NCBI GenBank assembly: GCA_020849945.1
Contig: JADZFK010000097.1
Location: 1-64,000, forward strand
Source of the DNA: Pirellulales bacterium
Lineage (GTDB): Bacteria > Planctomycetota > Planctomycetia > Pirellulales > Lacipirellulaceae
DNA: 64,000 nucleotides
Direction of reading: 5' to 3'
Shown: in pieces, positions 9,489-19,754 of the stretch
Numbering within the stretch: position 1 is the stretch's first letter
Layout of the letters: the number at the start of each line of letters is the position of its first letter
The notes under the pieces: model-generated
What the model saw: the letters and a program-made list of their open reading frames with translations, nothing else
What the model was told of the DNA's origin: nothing
Databases searched by the model: none
Position numbers and translations under genes: made by a program

Positions 9489-10880
9489 ATGTCTCAACCA
9501 AAACAAGTTGAGCCTGCCGTTCGACTCTCGCGCCGAGGTTTCTTGGCGGCAACCACTGCGGCAGGAACCGCCCTGGCCTTGCCAACCCTGGTTCCAGCGT
9601 CTGCCCTGGGGGCCGGGGGAAACACTGCGCCCAGCGAGCGTATCGGCGTCGCGATCATCGGCCTGGGCCGGCAGTGCGTCGCACGCAATCTGCCCGTATT
9701 CATGCGCTCCGCCGATTGCCAGGTCGTCGCCGTTTGCGACGTGGACCGTTGGCGGCTGGATATCGAAGGGAACCCCGCAATCAAACAGAGCACAAAACGC
9801 GACAAGTGGAGTGTTGACCAACTGAAAGGCTGTTTCCGCACAACCGACTTTCGCGCGGTGCTGGCTCGCGACGACGTCGATGCCGTCATGATCAGTACGC
9901 CCGACCATTGGCACGTACCGATCGCCTTGGCGGCGATCAAGGCCGGCAAGGATGTCTGCTGCGAGAAGCCTCTGGCACTGTCCATCGCCGACGGCCGCGC
10001 ACTGGCCGACGCCGCCGCCAAATCCAAGTGCGTCTTCCGCACCGATAGCGAATTCCGCTCCATTCCCCACCTGTTCAAGGCCGTCAGCCTCGTGCGAACG
10101 GGGAAGATCGGAAAGTTGCACACCATCCGGATTTCGGTCCCAATCTATTGGGATTCGCTGCCCATGCAGCCAGCCATGCCCGTACCCCCGGACCTGGATT
10201 ACGACATGTGGCTTGGCCCCGCCGCACAGGCAGCCTACACGGAGAAACGCGTGCATCCCAACAGAACCTACGGGCGACCCTACTGGTACTCGAACCGCGA
10301 TTACTGCGATGGCATGATCTGCAACTGGGGCTACCACCCGACCGACATCGCCCAATGGGCCAACAATACCGAGCACACAGGCCCGGTGGAAGTCGAAGGC
10401 CACGGCGAAATCCCCCCGGCCGATTACCTGTGGAACGTGATGCTGGGATTCCAACTTCGATACCGTTACGCCAACGGTGTTGAAATGTTTTTCGAAGGAC
10501 GCAAGGAGTACAGCGACGGGCAGTCGTACATGCGCTTCGAGGGATCGGAAGGCTGGATATGCGGTTGGTATGGACCAGATCGGCTCGAGGCCGAGCCAAA
10601 GTCGTTGCTCTCGGCCGAGGTCAAACCGGAAGACTTTCCCTTCCCGCTTAAGAACGAGAAACGCGATTTCATCGATTGCGTCAAGTCACGCGGCCGGACA
10701 TTGCAGGACGCCGAAGTGGGGCACCGTACCGGCACCATCGGACAACTGGGCTGGATCGCGTGCCAACTCGGTCGCAAGCTCTCGTGGGATCCTGTCCAAG
10801 AACAGTTCGTGGGAGACGAAGAAGCGAACCGCCTCGTGCGAGGCAACCCCGGTCGGGCACCGTGGAGCATTTCTGATTGA
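9489..10880 (+). CDS. Gfo/Idh/MocA family oxidoreductase with TAT signal
   Basis: SRRGFLAATTAAGTALALP leader; IGVAIIGLGRQ; DVDAVMISTPDHWHVPIALAAIKAGKDVCCEKPLAL. Confidence 0.9.
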   Translation: MSQPKQVEPAVRLSRRGFLAATTAAGTALALPTLVPASALGAGGNTAPSERIGVAIIGLGRQCVARNLPVFMRSADCQVVAVCDVDRWRLDIEGNPAIKQSTKRDKWSVDQLKGCFRTTDFRAVLARDDVDAVMISTPDHWHVPIALAAIKAGKDVCCEKPLALSIADGRALADAAAKSKCVFRTDSEFRSIPHLFKAVSLVRTGKIGKLHTIRISVPIYWDSLPMQPAMPVPPDLDYDMWLGPAAQAAYTEKRVHPNRTYGRPYWYSNRDYCDGMICNWGYHPTDIAQWANNTEHTGPVEVEGHGEIPPADYLWNVMLGFQLRYRYANGVEMFFEGRKEYSDGQSYMRFEGSEGWICGWYGPDRLEAEPKSLLSAEVKPEDFPFPLKNEKRDFIDCVKSRGRTLQDAEVGHRTGTIGQLGWIACQLGRKLSWDPVQEQFVGDEEANRLVRGNPGRAPWSISD

Positions 10881-11008
10881 GTCGGGAGACACTCGCCTTC
10901 CACATAATCAATAATACATTTAGGCGAGATCGGAAACGGTACGCGGACCGGTGGCGAATCGAAATGCGAACCCCCAATGGTTGGGCATCCACGTTTGTGG
11001 CGAATGGC

Positions 11009-12244
11009 CTAGCTGATTCCGCCGAGGGTGGCGGCGCGGGCCACGCGGCCAATGCCAAGCATGAATGCGGCCGTGCGGAGCGATACTTTCCGTTCCCGCG
11101 AAAGGTTCCACGTGTGCTCGAAAGCGTTCGAGAGTGTCTTGTCGAGTTCTTGCCGCACGCGGTCAAGGCTCCACTGGTAGTATTGCCGGTTTTGCACCCA
11201 CTCGAAGTAGCTTACCGTGACGCCTCCGGCATTGGCGAGGATATCTGGCAAGATGATGATGCCTTTCTGGTCGAGAAGCTTGTCGGCGACCGGTTCGATC
11301 GGCGAGTTGGCAGCTTCGAGGATGATCGGCGCGCGGACACGTGCGGCGTTCGTGGCGTTGATCGCGTTGCCGATGGCCGCTGGGATCAGTATGTCCACAT
11401 CGAGTTCGAGAAGTTGTTCGTTGGAGATTCTGTCGGCTTCGGGGTACTCGTGTAGGAGACGATTGTGATCGATGGCATAGCGAAGGGCGTGCGGCACATC
11501 GATGCCAGCGGCGCGGTAGTAGCCGCCGCTTGTGTCGCTGATCGCAACGATCTTACACTCGGCTTCATGGAGAAACTTAGCGGTATGGGTTCCGACATTG
11601 CCGAACCCCTGGATGGCAACTCGCGTGCCGGCCACTTTGCGCCCAAGTCGGCCGAGGAGTTTCATCGCCAGCAGGCCGACGCCTCGGCCGGTCGCTTCCT
11701 CGCGGCCTGGGATTCCGTAATGTTCGACCGGTTTTCCCGTCACCACGCCGGGGTTGAAGCCGTGGTACTTGTTGTACTGATCCATGAGCCAGGCCATCAC
11801 GCGGTGATCGGTGCCCATATCCGGGGCGGGGATATCAGAGTCGGGGCCGATCATATCGTGGATTTCATCGACGAACTTGCGCGTGATGCGTTCGAGCTCG
11901 CGTTCGCTGAGTTTGGAAACATCGACCGTGATGCCTCCCTTGGCACCGCCGTAAGGGATGTTCACGACGGCCGTCTTCCAGGTCATGAGCGAAGCCAGGC
12001 TGCGGACCTCGTCCAGATCAACCTCGGGATGGTAACGCAAGCCGCCCTTCATCGGCCCGCGCGACCGATTGTGCTGCACCCGGTAACCGATCAGCGATCG
12101 CAACTGGCCGCTATCCATTTCGACCGGTATCTGCACTTGCAGTTCGCGGCGTGGCGTGATGAGGTAAACTCGCAAGCTCTCGGCCAATTCGAGCTGGTCG
12201 GCCGCGCGATGAAAATACTGTTGGGTTGCTTGGAAAGCGGGCAT
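11009..12244 (-). CDS. Glu/Leu/Phe/Val dehydrogenase (glutamate dehydrogenase type)
   Basis: RSRGPMKGGLRYHPEVDLDEVRSLASLMTWKTAVVNIPYGGAKGGI; VAIQGFGNVG. Confidence 0.93.
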   Translation of the reverse strand: MPAFQATQQYFHRAADQLELAESLRVYLITPRRELQVQIPVEMDSGQLRSLIGYRVQHNRSRGPMKGGLRYHPEVDLDEVRSLASLMTWKTAVVNIPYGGAKGGITVDVSKLSERELERITRKFVDEIHDMIGPDSDIPAPDMGTDHRVMAWLMDQYNKYHGFNPGVVTGKPVEHYGIPGREEATGRGVGLLAMKLLGRLGRKVAGTRVAIQGFGNVGTHTAKFLHEAECKIVAISDTSGGYYRAAGIDVPHALRYAIDHNRLLHEYPEADRISNEQLLELDVDILIPAAIGNAINATNAARVRAPIILEAANSPIEPVADKLLDQKGIIILPDILANAGGVTVSYFEWVQNRQYYQWSLDRVRQELDKTLSNAFEHTWNLSRERKVSLRTAAFMLGIGRVARAATLGGIS

Positions 12245-12537
12245 GGGCTACTGGTCGTATCGTAAGATGGGTAAGTGTTAATAGTGGAGGGGGGAGGGGG
12301 GCGATGGAGCAAGCCGGGCGTTGGTGGAACTCCTGTAGCGGATGATAATGCGGCGGTGGCACACGGGGCAAGCCGAGCGCGGCTGGCGGGGGTCTTATTC
12401 TGAACACGTTCTCAAGGGAAAACTGCTGGAAAGCCAAAGGTATGCTTGCATGGTATGATAGAGAATAGTCGTAGCATGGTATCCGAATAGAATGTCGACC
12501 AGCGGTTATTGCGTGGAAGATAACAGAAGAAACCAAG

Positions 12538-12562
12538 AGCCGCCGGTTTCCGCTGGCGGCGG
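12538..12562. repeat. GC-rich hairpin similar to 20024-20048 and 52105-52129
   Basis: AGCCGCCGGTTTCCGCTGGCGGCGG, inverted orientation relative to the other copies. Confidence 0.5.
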
Positions 12563-12699
12563 CCCGATGGATGAGGCTTGTATCAAACCGAGTTCTGGAT
12601 CGAGTAGCGGTTCAAGCAAGGCCAAGAATCCAGCGGTCCACGAACCCTCCCCCAACCCCTCCCTATAAGGGAGGGGAGTTCTGATAGGTCGGTCATCGC

Positions 12700-15045
12700 G
12701 TGCAACCATTTCGCGTCAGTTGTGAAACGTGCCACTCGCGGTTGAAGGTCCGCAGTGCGGAAGCGATCGGCGAGATTCATGCATGCCCCAAGTGCGGCAG
12801 CATGGTTCTCATTGCTCCGCCCGCCGGTTGGGTGCCTGGCACTGCCGAAGACGCCGAAGCCCCGGCTTCTCGGGCGCTGCATCAGGAGTTGGGTGGGCCG
12901 ACGGAATCGCCGCTTTCTCTCTCTACGACTGCGAGCACGATTGTGCCGGCCGATTTCTCGCTGGACCTTTCCGCCGAGCCTGTGGAAGCCGCCCCCGCGG
13001 CAACCCGGCTGGTGGAAACCTTGCCCGCGAACATTTCGCCCGCGAACATTTCGCCCGCAAGCGTTTCGCCCGCAAGCGTTTCGCCCGCAGAAGTTTCGCC
13101 TGCAGGCATGACGCCCGCGTTGTGGTGCCTGGTGGGCGGTGCGGCGTTGTTTGTAACGGTTGGGCTGGCTTACGCGCTTTGGCCTTCGCAAGATGGAAAA
13201 GCCCCGCCCCCTTCCGCCACCGCCGCCGCGAACGATCCGCCAACCGCGGATTCGAGCGATCCACGCCCAGCAGAAGCACACACTCCATCGGCACCGCCAT
13301 CGCTTCCATCACCGCAGGCGGAGCCGAGCGCCCCAAGTGATTTGGCGGGGCAGCCGATGCGTGGCGTCGAGCCGAATCGTGCGGATCCCCAGGCCACTAT
13401 TGCGGCAGAAAGTCCAGGCCATCGTGTTGAGGCTACGCCCGTGGGGCCGTCGGAAGCCGTTCCGATTCCCCAGGAGTCCTCTGAGAATCGCGAGCTTGCA
13501 AAGACGACCGATGCGAATGCCCCTGGTGCGACGACCACCGCTGCGGTCAGAGTCAACGATCGCGCCGTCAGTACCAACCATCTCCAACAACTGCCGGAAA
13601 AGCAACAGCAAGATGCAAATGTTGGTGAGGCAGCGCTTGCTGTGAAGCCCGTGTTGCAGTTCGACCCGTTGGATTTCGATCCGGAGCGGTTGAGCCTGGC
13701 AACCGAGTCGAGCCGTGCGCCTGCGGCAGGATCGGCGGCAGTAAACGAGGCGGCTGCGGGGCCTGCAGCGGGAGTGTCTGCGTCGGCAGAATCGGGTAGC
13801 GAAAAGGAATTCACGAAAGGTTCGGCCAGCGTTGGCGGAACCGCGGCCAACCCGGCCGGTGGAGAGGTCGCCATCGAGGGTGAAAAGGATCCGCCGGCCG
13901 TTCCGGCGGCAGTGGGGCCACCGCCGGCGATTGTCGTGCAGCGTGGGCCGGTCGTTCCCGACAACATGCAACCGCTCGATACGGCGCAGCACTTGTCGCT
14001 GCAAGTGCAGTCGCTTCAGGTGCCTGAGGTTTCGTTGGCGAAGTTCGCAAGCATGATGGGCGATCTGGCGGGCGTTCCGATTACGCTCGATCCGCAGGTG
14101 CTGGAACTGAATGGCCAGACGGCTCGCACCACGATTTCGATCGGTCTTGAAAAGGCGACGCTCGATCAGGTTCTTCGGCAGGCGCTGGCCTCGCGGCGGC
14201 TCGAGCTTGTGGATCGGGACGGGCAATTGTCGATCGGCCTGGCGGGGGCCGAGGAACGGAAGGATGTCGATTTTGAAGTGAGCGATTTGGTTGAGGGCGA
14301 TGCGGATGCCAGCGCGATCGCGAAATTGATCGAGCAGTTTGTAGCCCCGACGACTTGGAAGCCAGCCGGCGGCGAGGGAACGATGGTCGTGGAAGGGAAG
14401 GCGCTGCACGTCAACAACTCTTTAACGGCCCGCCGCGAGGCGCTGATCTTCTGCGAGCGTCTACGGTTGGCCCGCGGCCGTGTGCAGCGTAGCAAGTACC
14501 CGGCCGAGTTGCTTCGGATGGATTCGGCGCAGATTCGGCTGAGGGAGAAACTGAGCCAACCCACAACGTTTACGTTTTTGGCCTGGGCGCGCTTCGGCGA
14601 TGTGGTACGGCAGTGGGAGGAGATGTCGGGGCTGACGATTCTGGTGGATTGGTCGGCGTTGAGTGAGGAGGATATGTCGCCAGCGACCCCCGTGGCGTGT
14701 GCCGCGAACAATCGGCCATGGGGCGAGTCACTCGATGGCATCTTGGCCCCCCTGGACCTGGGTTGGCGGGGCGTAGATGAGCAAGCCATCGCAATCTCTT
14801 CGCAGCGGGCAATGAATCGAATCGATCAAGTGGAATTCCATAACCTTCCAACGGCCGCGGGGACCGGGCCTGCCAATGCCGAATCGTGGATTGCGAAGCT
14901 GCAGAAGGAGATCGCGGAGAGTGGTGGGGAATCTTCGCCTGAAAGCGAGCCGTTGTTCTACTTTGATCGCCCCAGTAGCAGGCTGATCGTTCGCGCGACG
15001 CCTGCCGTGCAGCGGATGATCCGCCAACGATTGGCATCGCAATAA
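12700..15045 (+). CDS. Membrane-anchored protein of unknown function with N-terminal zinc ribbon, low-complexity linker and C-terminal globular region
   Basis: CETCHSRLKV...CPKCGSMVLI zinc ribbon; TM segment LWCLVGGAALFVTVGLAYALW; long A/P/E-rich linker; folded-looking region from about 14000. Confidence 0.7.
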   Translation: MQPFRVSCETCHSRLKVRSAEAIGEIHACPKCGSMVLIAPPAGWVPGTAEDAEAPASRALHQELGGPTESPLSLSTTASTIVPADFSLDLSAEPVEAAPAATRLVETLPANISPANISPASVSPASVSPAEVSPAGMTPALWCLVGGAALFVTVGLAYALWPSQDGKAPPPSATAAANDPPTADSSDPRPAEAHTPSAPPSLPSPQAEPSAPSDLAGQPMRGVEPNRADPQATIAAESPGHRVEATPVGPSEAVPIPQESSENRELAKTTDANAPGATTTAAVRVNDRAVSTNHLQQLPEKQQQDANVGEAALAVKPVLQFDPLDFDPERLSLATESSRAPAAGSAAVNEAAAGPAAGVSASAESGSEKEFTKGSASVGGTAANPAGGEVAIEGEKDPPAVPAAVGPPPAIVVQRGPVVPDNMQPLDTAQHLSLQVQSLQVPEVSLAKFASMMGDLAGVPITLDPQVLELNGQTARTTISIGLEKATLDQVLRQALASRRLELVDRDGQLSIGLAGAEERKDVDFEVSDLVEGDADASAIAKLIEQFVAPTTWKPAGGEGTMVVEGKALHVNNSLTARREALIFCERLRLARGRVQRSKYPAELLRMDSAQIRLREKLSQPTTFTFLAWARFGDVVRQWEEMSGLTILVDWSALSEEDMSPATPVACAANNRPWGESLDGILAPLDLGWRGVDEQAIAISSQRAMNRIDQVEFHNLPTAAGTGPANAESWIAKLQKEIAESGGESSPESEPLFYFDRPSSRLIVRATPAVQRMIRQRLASQ
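13024..13113 (+). repeat. 15-bp in-frame tandem repeat, about 6 units (PANIS/PASVS/PAEVS)
   Basis: cccgcgaacatttcg x2, cccgcaagcgtttcg x2, cccgcagaagtttcg, cctgcaggcatgacg. Confidence 0.9.
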
Positions 15046-15129
15046 CGGCATGGCCGAGGCCATCTTGTAAGTTGCCTATCCGAGAACCCTCTCGCTTTGG
15101 GCATTGATATCTACACAAGTTGAACTGTT

Positions 15130-15190
15130 CAAAGTACTCCGCTCTTTCCTCGAGCGGAAATTCATCTCGCGGAGCGAGATGAGTACATTC
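15130..15190. repeat. Two-hairpin intergenic repeat, copy 1
   Basis: Contains TTCATCTCGCGGAGCGAGATGAGTACATTC, identical over 30 bp to 17918-17947. Confidence 0.85.
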
Positions 15191-15445
15191 GGATTGAACC
15201 ACCGCCCTCCCATCGCGAGTTCATCGAGTCGTTCAACTGGTGTAGATACCAATGTCCTTTGGAAGTTGGAGCATTTGGATAGGCTCTCTCAACCGCTGGA
15301 TTTGTCGGGTGGCTGGTTGAAAAACGCTAAGCTAAGATTCCCAGACTCGTTTGTTTGGAGGTTGCCGGGTGGGCCTTTCTTGGTATGCTGTCATGCTTCA
15401 AGACGGTCGTATCTTTTTTTCGACAGCAGCACTTTGGGCGACGCC

Positions 15446-15865
15446 ATGTCTTCCGCGGAACCTTGGTATCGAGATGGACTTCGTTTTCAATGCACGGGTT
15501 GCGGCAATTGTTGCACGGGCGCGCCCGGATTTGTTTGGGTGAACAAGGAAGAAATTGCCACGCTGGCCGCCGAAGTGGGGCTGAATGTGGAGGAGTTTGA
15601 AACGCGCTACATTTCGAAGGTGGGGGCACGAAAGTCGCTTAAGGAAATGAAGAACTACGATTGCGTGTTCTTCGACAGCGCGGCGCGCCGCTGCAAGGTG
15701 TACCATGCCCGTCCGCGGCAATGCCGCACCTGGCCGTTTTGGGATTCCAACCTTCGCACGCCCGAGTCGTGGGCCGCCACGTGCGAAGCGTGCCCAGGCA
15801 GCGGCACCGGCAAGTTGTACCCGCTCGAAACCATCGAAGCCCAGCGGGCACAGATCCGCATTTAG
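15446..15865 (+). CDS. YkgJ-family cysteine cluster protein
   Basis: FQCTGCGNCCTGAPGFVWV ... CKVYHARPRQCRTWPFW ... CEACPG. Confidence 0.85.
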   Translation: MSSAEPWYRDGLRFQCTGCGNCCTGAPGFVWVNKEEIATLAAEVGLNVEEFETRYISKVGARKSLKEMKNYDCVFFDSAARRCKVYHARPRQCRTWPFWDSNLRTPESWAATCEACPGSGTGKLYPLETIEAQRAQIRI

Positions 15866-15978
15866 CTTGGGCCGCGGATTTGCATGCGAGGTGCGGTCCA
15901 TGTGCGGGGGAGCCGCAAGGATTTGGCCGCCAGTTGGTCTTTTCGACGACCCCGGTTCTGTGCAACAATCGCCACACC

Positions 15979-16914
15979 ATGTTGCGTACCACGATCGATT
16001 TCAGCGTGTACTTGCTCGTTCGGATGGCAATTGCCTTGGTGCAGGCCGTGCCGCTTTCGGTGTGTGAAAAGGGAGCGGAGCTGCTTGCCACACTGATGGG
16101 CCAGGTGCTGCGCGTGCGAGGAAATGTCGTTGATCAGAACCTGCGGATCGCCTTTCCCGAGCTGACGGCGGAGGACCGCGATAAGATCGCATGGCAGATG
16201 TGGCGTCACCTGATCCTGATGGTTGCCGAAATCGCGCAGACGCCGCGCAAGGTTCACGAAACGAATTGGCGCGAGCATTCGCAGGTTGTCAATAAAGAGC
16301 CGTTTGTGCGAACGTTGCTTGCCGGGCGACCGCTCGTGGTTATCTCGGGCCACTTCGGCAACTTTGAGTTGGGCGGCTATCTGTTGGGCCTGTTCGGCTT
16401 TCCGACCTACACCGTCGCCCGCACACTCGACAACCGTTTCCTCGACCGATTCATCAACGATTTCCGCAGCCGCACGGGCCAGTTCATCTTGCCGAAGAAG
16501 GGAAGTGGCGAGGATATTCAGAGAATATTGGAGCAGAACGGGGTACTAACGTTGCTGGGCGATCAGTCCGCCGGGCAGCGTCAATGCTGGGTCAACTTTT
16601 TCGGCAAACCGGCTTCAACCCACAAGGCGGTCGCCATCTTCTCGCTTGCCAACAGCGCGCCGACGATGGTTAGCTACGCGCGGCGGCTGGATCGAGCATT
16701 GCACTACGAGGTTGGGCCGATCGCCATTTGCGATCCAGGCGAACCCAACTTCGAATACGGCTCGGTGCCGCTTTTGGCTCAATGGTACACCGACAACCTG
16801 GAGAAGCTCGTTCGCCAATCGCCCGCGCAGTATTGGTGGGTCCATCGCCGTTGGAAAGGCGAGCCTGGCGTGCGTCGCAAACGCGATCTGCCCGAGCATC
16901 GTGAAGTGGCTTGA
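15979..16914 (+). CDS. Lysophospholipid/lauroyl acyltransferase family (LpxL/HtrB-like)
   Basis: VVDQNLRIAFPE; VISGHFGNFELGGYLLG; LLGDQSAGQ; PAQYWWVHRRWKG. Confidence 0.88.
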   Translation: MLRTTIDFSVYLLVRMAIALVQAVPLSVCEKGAELLATLMGQVLRVRGNVVDQNLRIAFPELTAEDRDKIAWQMWRHLILMVAEIAQTPRKVHETNWREHSQVVNKEPFVRTLLAGRPLVVISGHFGNFELGGYLLGLFGFPTYTVARTLDNRFLDRFINDFRSRTGQFILPKKGSGEDIQRILEQNGVLTLLGDQSAGQRQCWVNFFGKPASTHKAVAIFSLANSAPTMVSYARRLDRALHYEVGPIAICDPGEPNFEYGSVPLLAQWYTDNLEKLVRQSPAQYWWVHRRWKGEPGVRRKRDLPEHREVA

Positions 16915-17009
16915 ACGGGCCTCATAGCGGCGGGTTTGCTTGTTGTTGGCAGTATTGTGCCGCAGGATGGTACGTCGTCGTACGTGGCGGGCGTTGCTAT
17001 AATTTTGTC

Positions 17010-17867
17010 ATGACGAACGGTGAACCCTTGCAACTCGATGCCAAGCGGGAACGATTACTTTCGGTGATCGCGGGATACGGGCCGTGCGCGGTCGCGTTTT
17101 CAGGCGGGGTGGATAGTGCGGTGGTTGCCAAGGCGGCCCAACTTGCGTTGGGGGATGGGGCCATCGCTGTAACAGGCACGAGCGCGTCGCTGGCGGCTGG
17201 AGAGCTGGAGGCGGCCACCGATCTGGCAAGGCTTATCGGCATTCGCCACCAAGTGGTTCCTACCGAGGAATTTGCCGACCCCAATTACGTGGCCAATAGC
17301 CCAGACCGCTGTTATCACTGCAAGAGCGAGTTGTACACGCAGATGGGGCGATTGGCCGAGCGACTTGGCGTGCCCGTGGTGCTGAATGGGGCGAATGCGG
17401 ACGACCTGGGCGATTTTCGGCCTGGGATGCGTGCGGCCGATGAGCATGCGGTGCGAAGCCCGCTTGCCGAATGCGGCATCACGAAACAGGAGGTTCGAGT
17501 GTTTGCGGCCGCGTGGGGGCTACCGGTGGCCGAGAAGCCTGCCATGCCGTGCCTATCCAGTCGCGTAGCCTACGGTTTGGAAGTGACTCCCGCGCGATTG
17601 GGGATGATCGATCGCGCCGAGCAGGTTTTGCGAGCGCTTGGTTACCACGAGTTGCGAGTGCGTTTTCACGAGGGCGACCTTGCGCGAATTGAAGTACCTT
17701 TCGAGCGAGTGGCAGAGGTATGCGAACCCGCCGTTCGCCAGAAGATTTGCGAGGAACTATCGCGAGTGGGCTTCAAGTTTGTGACGCTCGATCTTGGCGG
17801 CTTGCGTTCGGGTGGATTTGCAAAGCTGGTGCCACTGGAAGTGAGGCAGCAGTTCGCGGCGAGGTGA
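17010..17867 (+). CDS. larE: ATP-dependent sacrificial sulfur transferase LarE
   Basis: AVAFSGGVDSAVVAKAA; SPDRCYHCKSELYTQM; PCLSSRVAYG. Confidence 0.9.
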   Translation: MTNGEPLQLDAKRERLLSVIAGYGPCAVAFSGGVDSAVVAKAAQLALGDGAIAVTGTSASLAAGELEAATDLARLIGIRHQVVPTEEFADPNYVANSPDRCYHCKSELYTQMGRLAERLGVPVVLNGANADDLGDFRPGMRAADEHAVRSPLAECGITKQEVRVFAAAWGLPVAEKPAMPCLSSRVAYGLEVTPARLGMIDRAEQVLRALGYHELRVRFHEGDLARIEVPFERVAEVCEPAVRQKICEELSRVGFKFVTLDLGGLRSGGFAKLVPLEVRQQFAAR

Positions 17868-17888
17868 GTGGGGCATTTCGAGAAAGCG

Positions 17889-17947
17889 AAGTATTCCTCT
17901 CGCTACGCGAGAGGACTTTCATCTCGCGGAGCGAGATGAGTACATTC
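17889..17947. repeat. Two-hairpin intergenic repeat, copy 2
   Basis: CCTCTCGC-tac-GCGAGAGG followed by CATCTCGC-gga-GCGAGATG; 30 bp identical to 15161-15190. Confidence 0.85.
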
Positions 17948-18017
17948 AAACTGCCCCGGATTTTGTGGTGGTGCGTGGGGGGGTGAGGTAGTGGGGTATT
18001 GGGGCAGTTGGGCGGGA

Positions 18018-19754
18018 TCAGTTGTCGCGTGGTTTGAGGCCGAGGTTTTCTTCCCAAGCTTTGAAGAGGTCCTCGCGCTTCTCGACCTTGCCGGACATGA
18101 TTTTGTCGCCGAGCACTTGCACGGGCAAGCCGAACGTCTTGGGGTTTGCGCTAGTTCGTTGCAGCTTGTCGAAAAGAGTGATGTAACCGTCGAGTTGTTT
18201 CTTCACTTCGTTGCTACGAGCGAGGGAGAACAGTTCGGTGCCATCGACATAGCTGAAGGCTTTGGGGATGATTCGCTCCATGGGAGGCGGTTTGTCGCCG
18301 CCCGACATGAGGAACTCGTGAAACACGCGAAACCGCTCGGGGTTCAAACGAGCAAAGCCGAGCACCGTGCGGGCCGTGCCGCAAGCGCCGCGGTGAGCGA
18401 GTGTGGAATCCTTCAAGAGTTTGTTGCATTCGTAATCGAGGGGGATAGGCATGACGATCAGCGCGACTTCATTGCCGTATTGCGTCATCGCTTGTTCGAC
18501 CATCGAGTGCATCTGGCGGCAGTGAAGGCAATCGTACGATACCATTTCGATCGCCACATGGGGCGCATCGGGCGAGCCGATCAGTGGGTGGCGGTAGACA
18601 TCGAGCGAAAGCTTTCCACCGAGGAACTTAACGAATCGCTCGGGCGATTTTGGGGGTTCGGCGGGAGAGTTGTCGGCTTTCTCGCCTTGCGGGGGTTTGT
18701 TGGCTGAATCTGCCGAGGGTGAAGCCTTGGTGTCTTCACGGGACGTTTCGGCCGGGGCGGCAGGCACTGCGGGTGTCGGCACGCGTAGGGTATAGCGGGA
18801 GGCGGCATCCGCGGATTCCGATTCCGGCTCTGTTTCGCTGGCAGCCGTTTCACCCTCTTTGGTGTTGCTTGATTCGGCGTTTGCTTTACTGTCTGCTTCA
18901 CTGCCTGCTTTTCCGCCGGGTTCCGTTCCGTTCGCTTCCGCAGAGGGCGTGTTTCTACCGGAATCGATATCGATCGATTCCGTCAGTGCGACTTTCTCCA
19001 CTTGAAAGTTTTTGGAAGGGAAGAGCAATTGCCCGCCGATGAGCATTGCGAGTGGCAGCAGAGCACCGCCCAAGGCGATCAGCAAGGAAGGGGGCTGGGC
19101 CTCGTAGCCGAGGGTGCCGCTCGTGGGGCGGCCCATTGTAGGCGAGGCGATGCCTGGCACGCGTGGGGCCGTTGCCGGTCGCAAGGCCACGGCGGCTGGT
19201 TGCGAGGCCATGCGCGCGGGCCCGGTTGTGGAGCGGTTGGCCATCCGGCACTGCAAGGCGGCGGCAACTGCCAAGATACCGAGCGTGATGCCGCAGGCAT
19301 CGGTCGCGAGGCAGAACTTGCAGAACTTGCCGATCGCCAGCGCTTGCACGCCGACAAACCAAACGCTTGCCGTTGCCGCGATGACGGCCAACAACACAAA
19401 GGCGGTTGTGACGGTGCGATTGGCGGAGTCGCGGCGGATGCCCAAGAACAATCCGAGTACGGCAAGCGAGGCGTAAACGCACAGGCCAATTATAGCTACT
19501 GGCAAGCCGAGCCATTTTGACCAGGAACTCGAGAGGACGGCATCGCAAGGGTTCTCGGTTCCGACGCCACAACCGGCAATCGCCCCGCCGGTCATCGAGA
19601 GATAGGCCAGGTACCCTGTGACCAGGAAGGCCGCCCACGCTAGCAGCGTGAGCAACCAGCGCACGGGGGCGGGAAACGCGGGCTTAGCCCCCGCACAGGG
19701 GGGGCGTGTGGCCGCGCGGCCAGGTAGCGGGATGTGCATCTTTTCGGTGGCCAT
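18018..19754 (-). CDS. VKOR-family membrane protein fused to a DsbA-like thioredoxin domain
   Basis: Multi-TM N-terminus with GCGVGTENPCDAVLSSSWSKWLGLPVAIIGL; C-terminal SYDCLHCRQMHSMVEQ. Confidence 0.85.
   Translation of the reverse strand: MATEKMHIPLPGRAATRPPCAGAKPAFPAPVRWLLTLLAWAAFLVTGYLAYLSMTGGAIAGCGVGTENPCDAVLSSSWSKWLGLPVAIIGLCVYASLAVLGLFLGIRRDSANRTVTTAFVLLAVIAATASVWFVGVQALAIGKFCKFCLATDACGITLGILAVAAALQCRMANRSTTGPARMASQPAAVALRPATAPRVPGIASPTMGRPTSGTLGYEAQPPSLLIALGGALLPLAMLIGGQLLFPSKNFQVEKVALTESIDIDSGRNTPSAEANGTEPGGKAGSEADSKANAESSNTKEGETAASETEPESESADAASRYTLRVPTPAVPAAPAETSREDTKASPSADSANKPPQGEKADNSPAEPPKSPERFVKFLGGKLSLDVYRHPLIGSPDAPHVAIEMVSYDCLHCRQMHSMVEQAMTQYGNEVALIVMPIPLDYECNKLLKDSTLAHRGACGTARTVLGFARLNPERFRVFHEFLMSGGDKPPPMERIIPKAFSYVDGTELFSLARSNEVKKQLDGYITLFDKLQRTSANPKTFGLPVQVLGDKIMSGKVEKREDLFKAWEENLGLKPRDN

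Noticed and set aside
9408-10454. 348-aa minus-strand ORF opposite the Gfo/Idh/MocA gene
   Set aside because: Shadow frame; the plus strand has TAT leader and Rossmann motifs.
13024-13113. Possible CRISPR-like array
   Set aside because: 15-bp units without spacers, in frame within a CDS; it is a coding tandem repeat.
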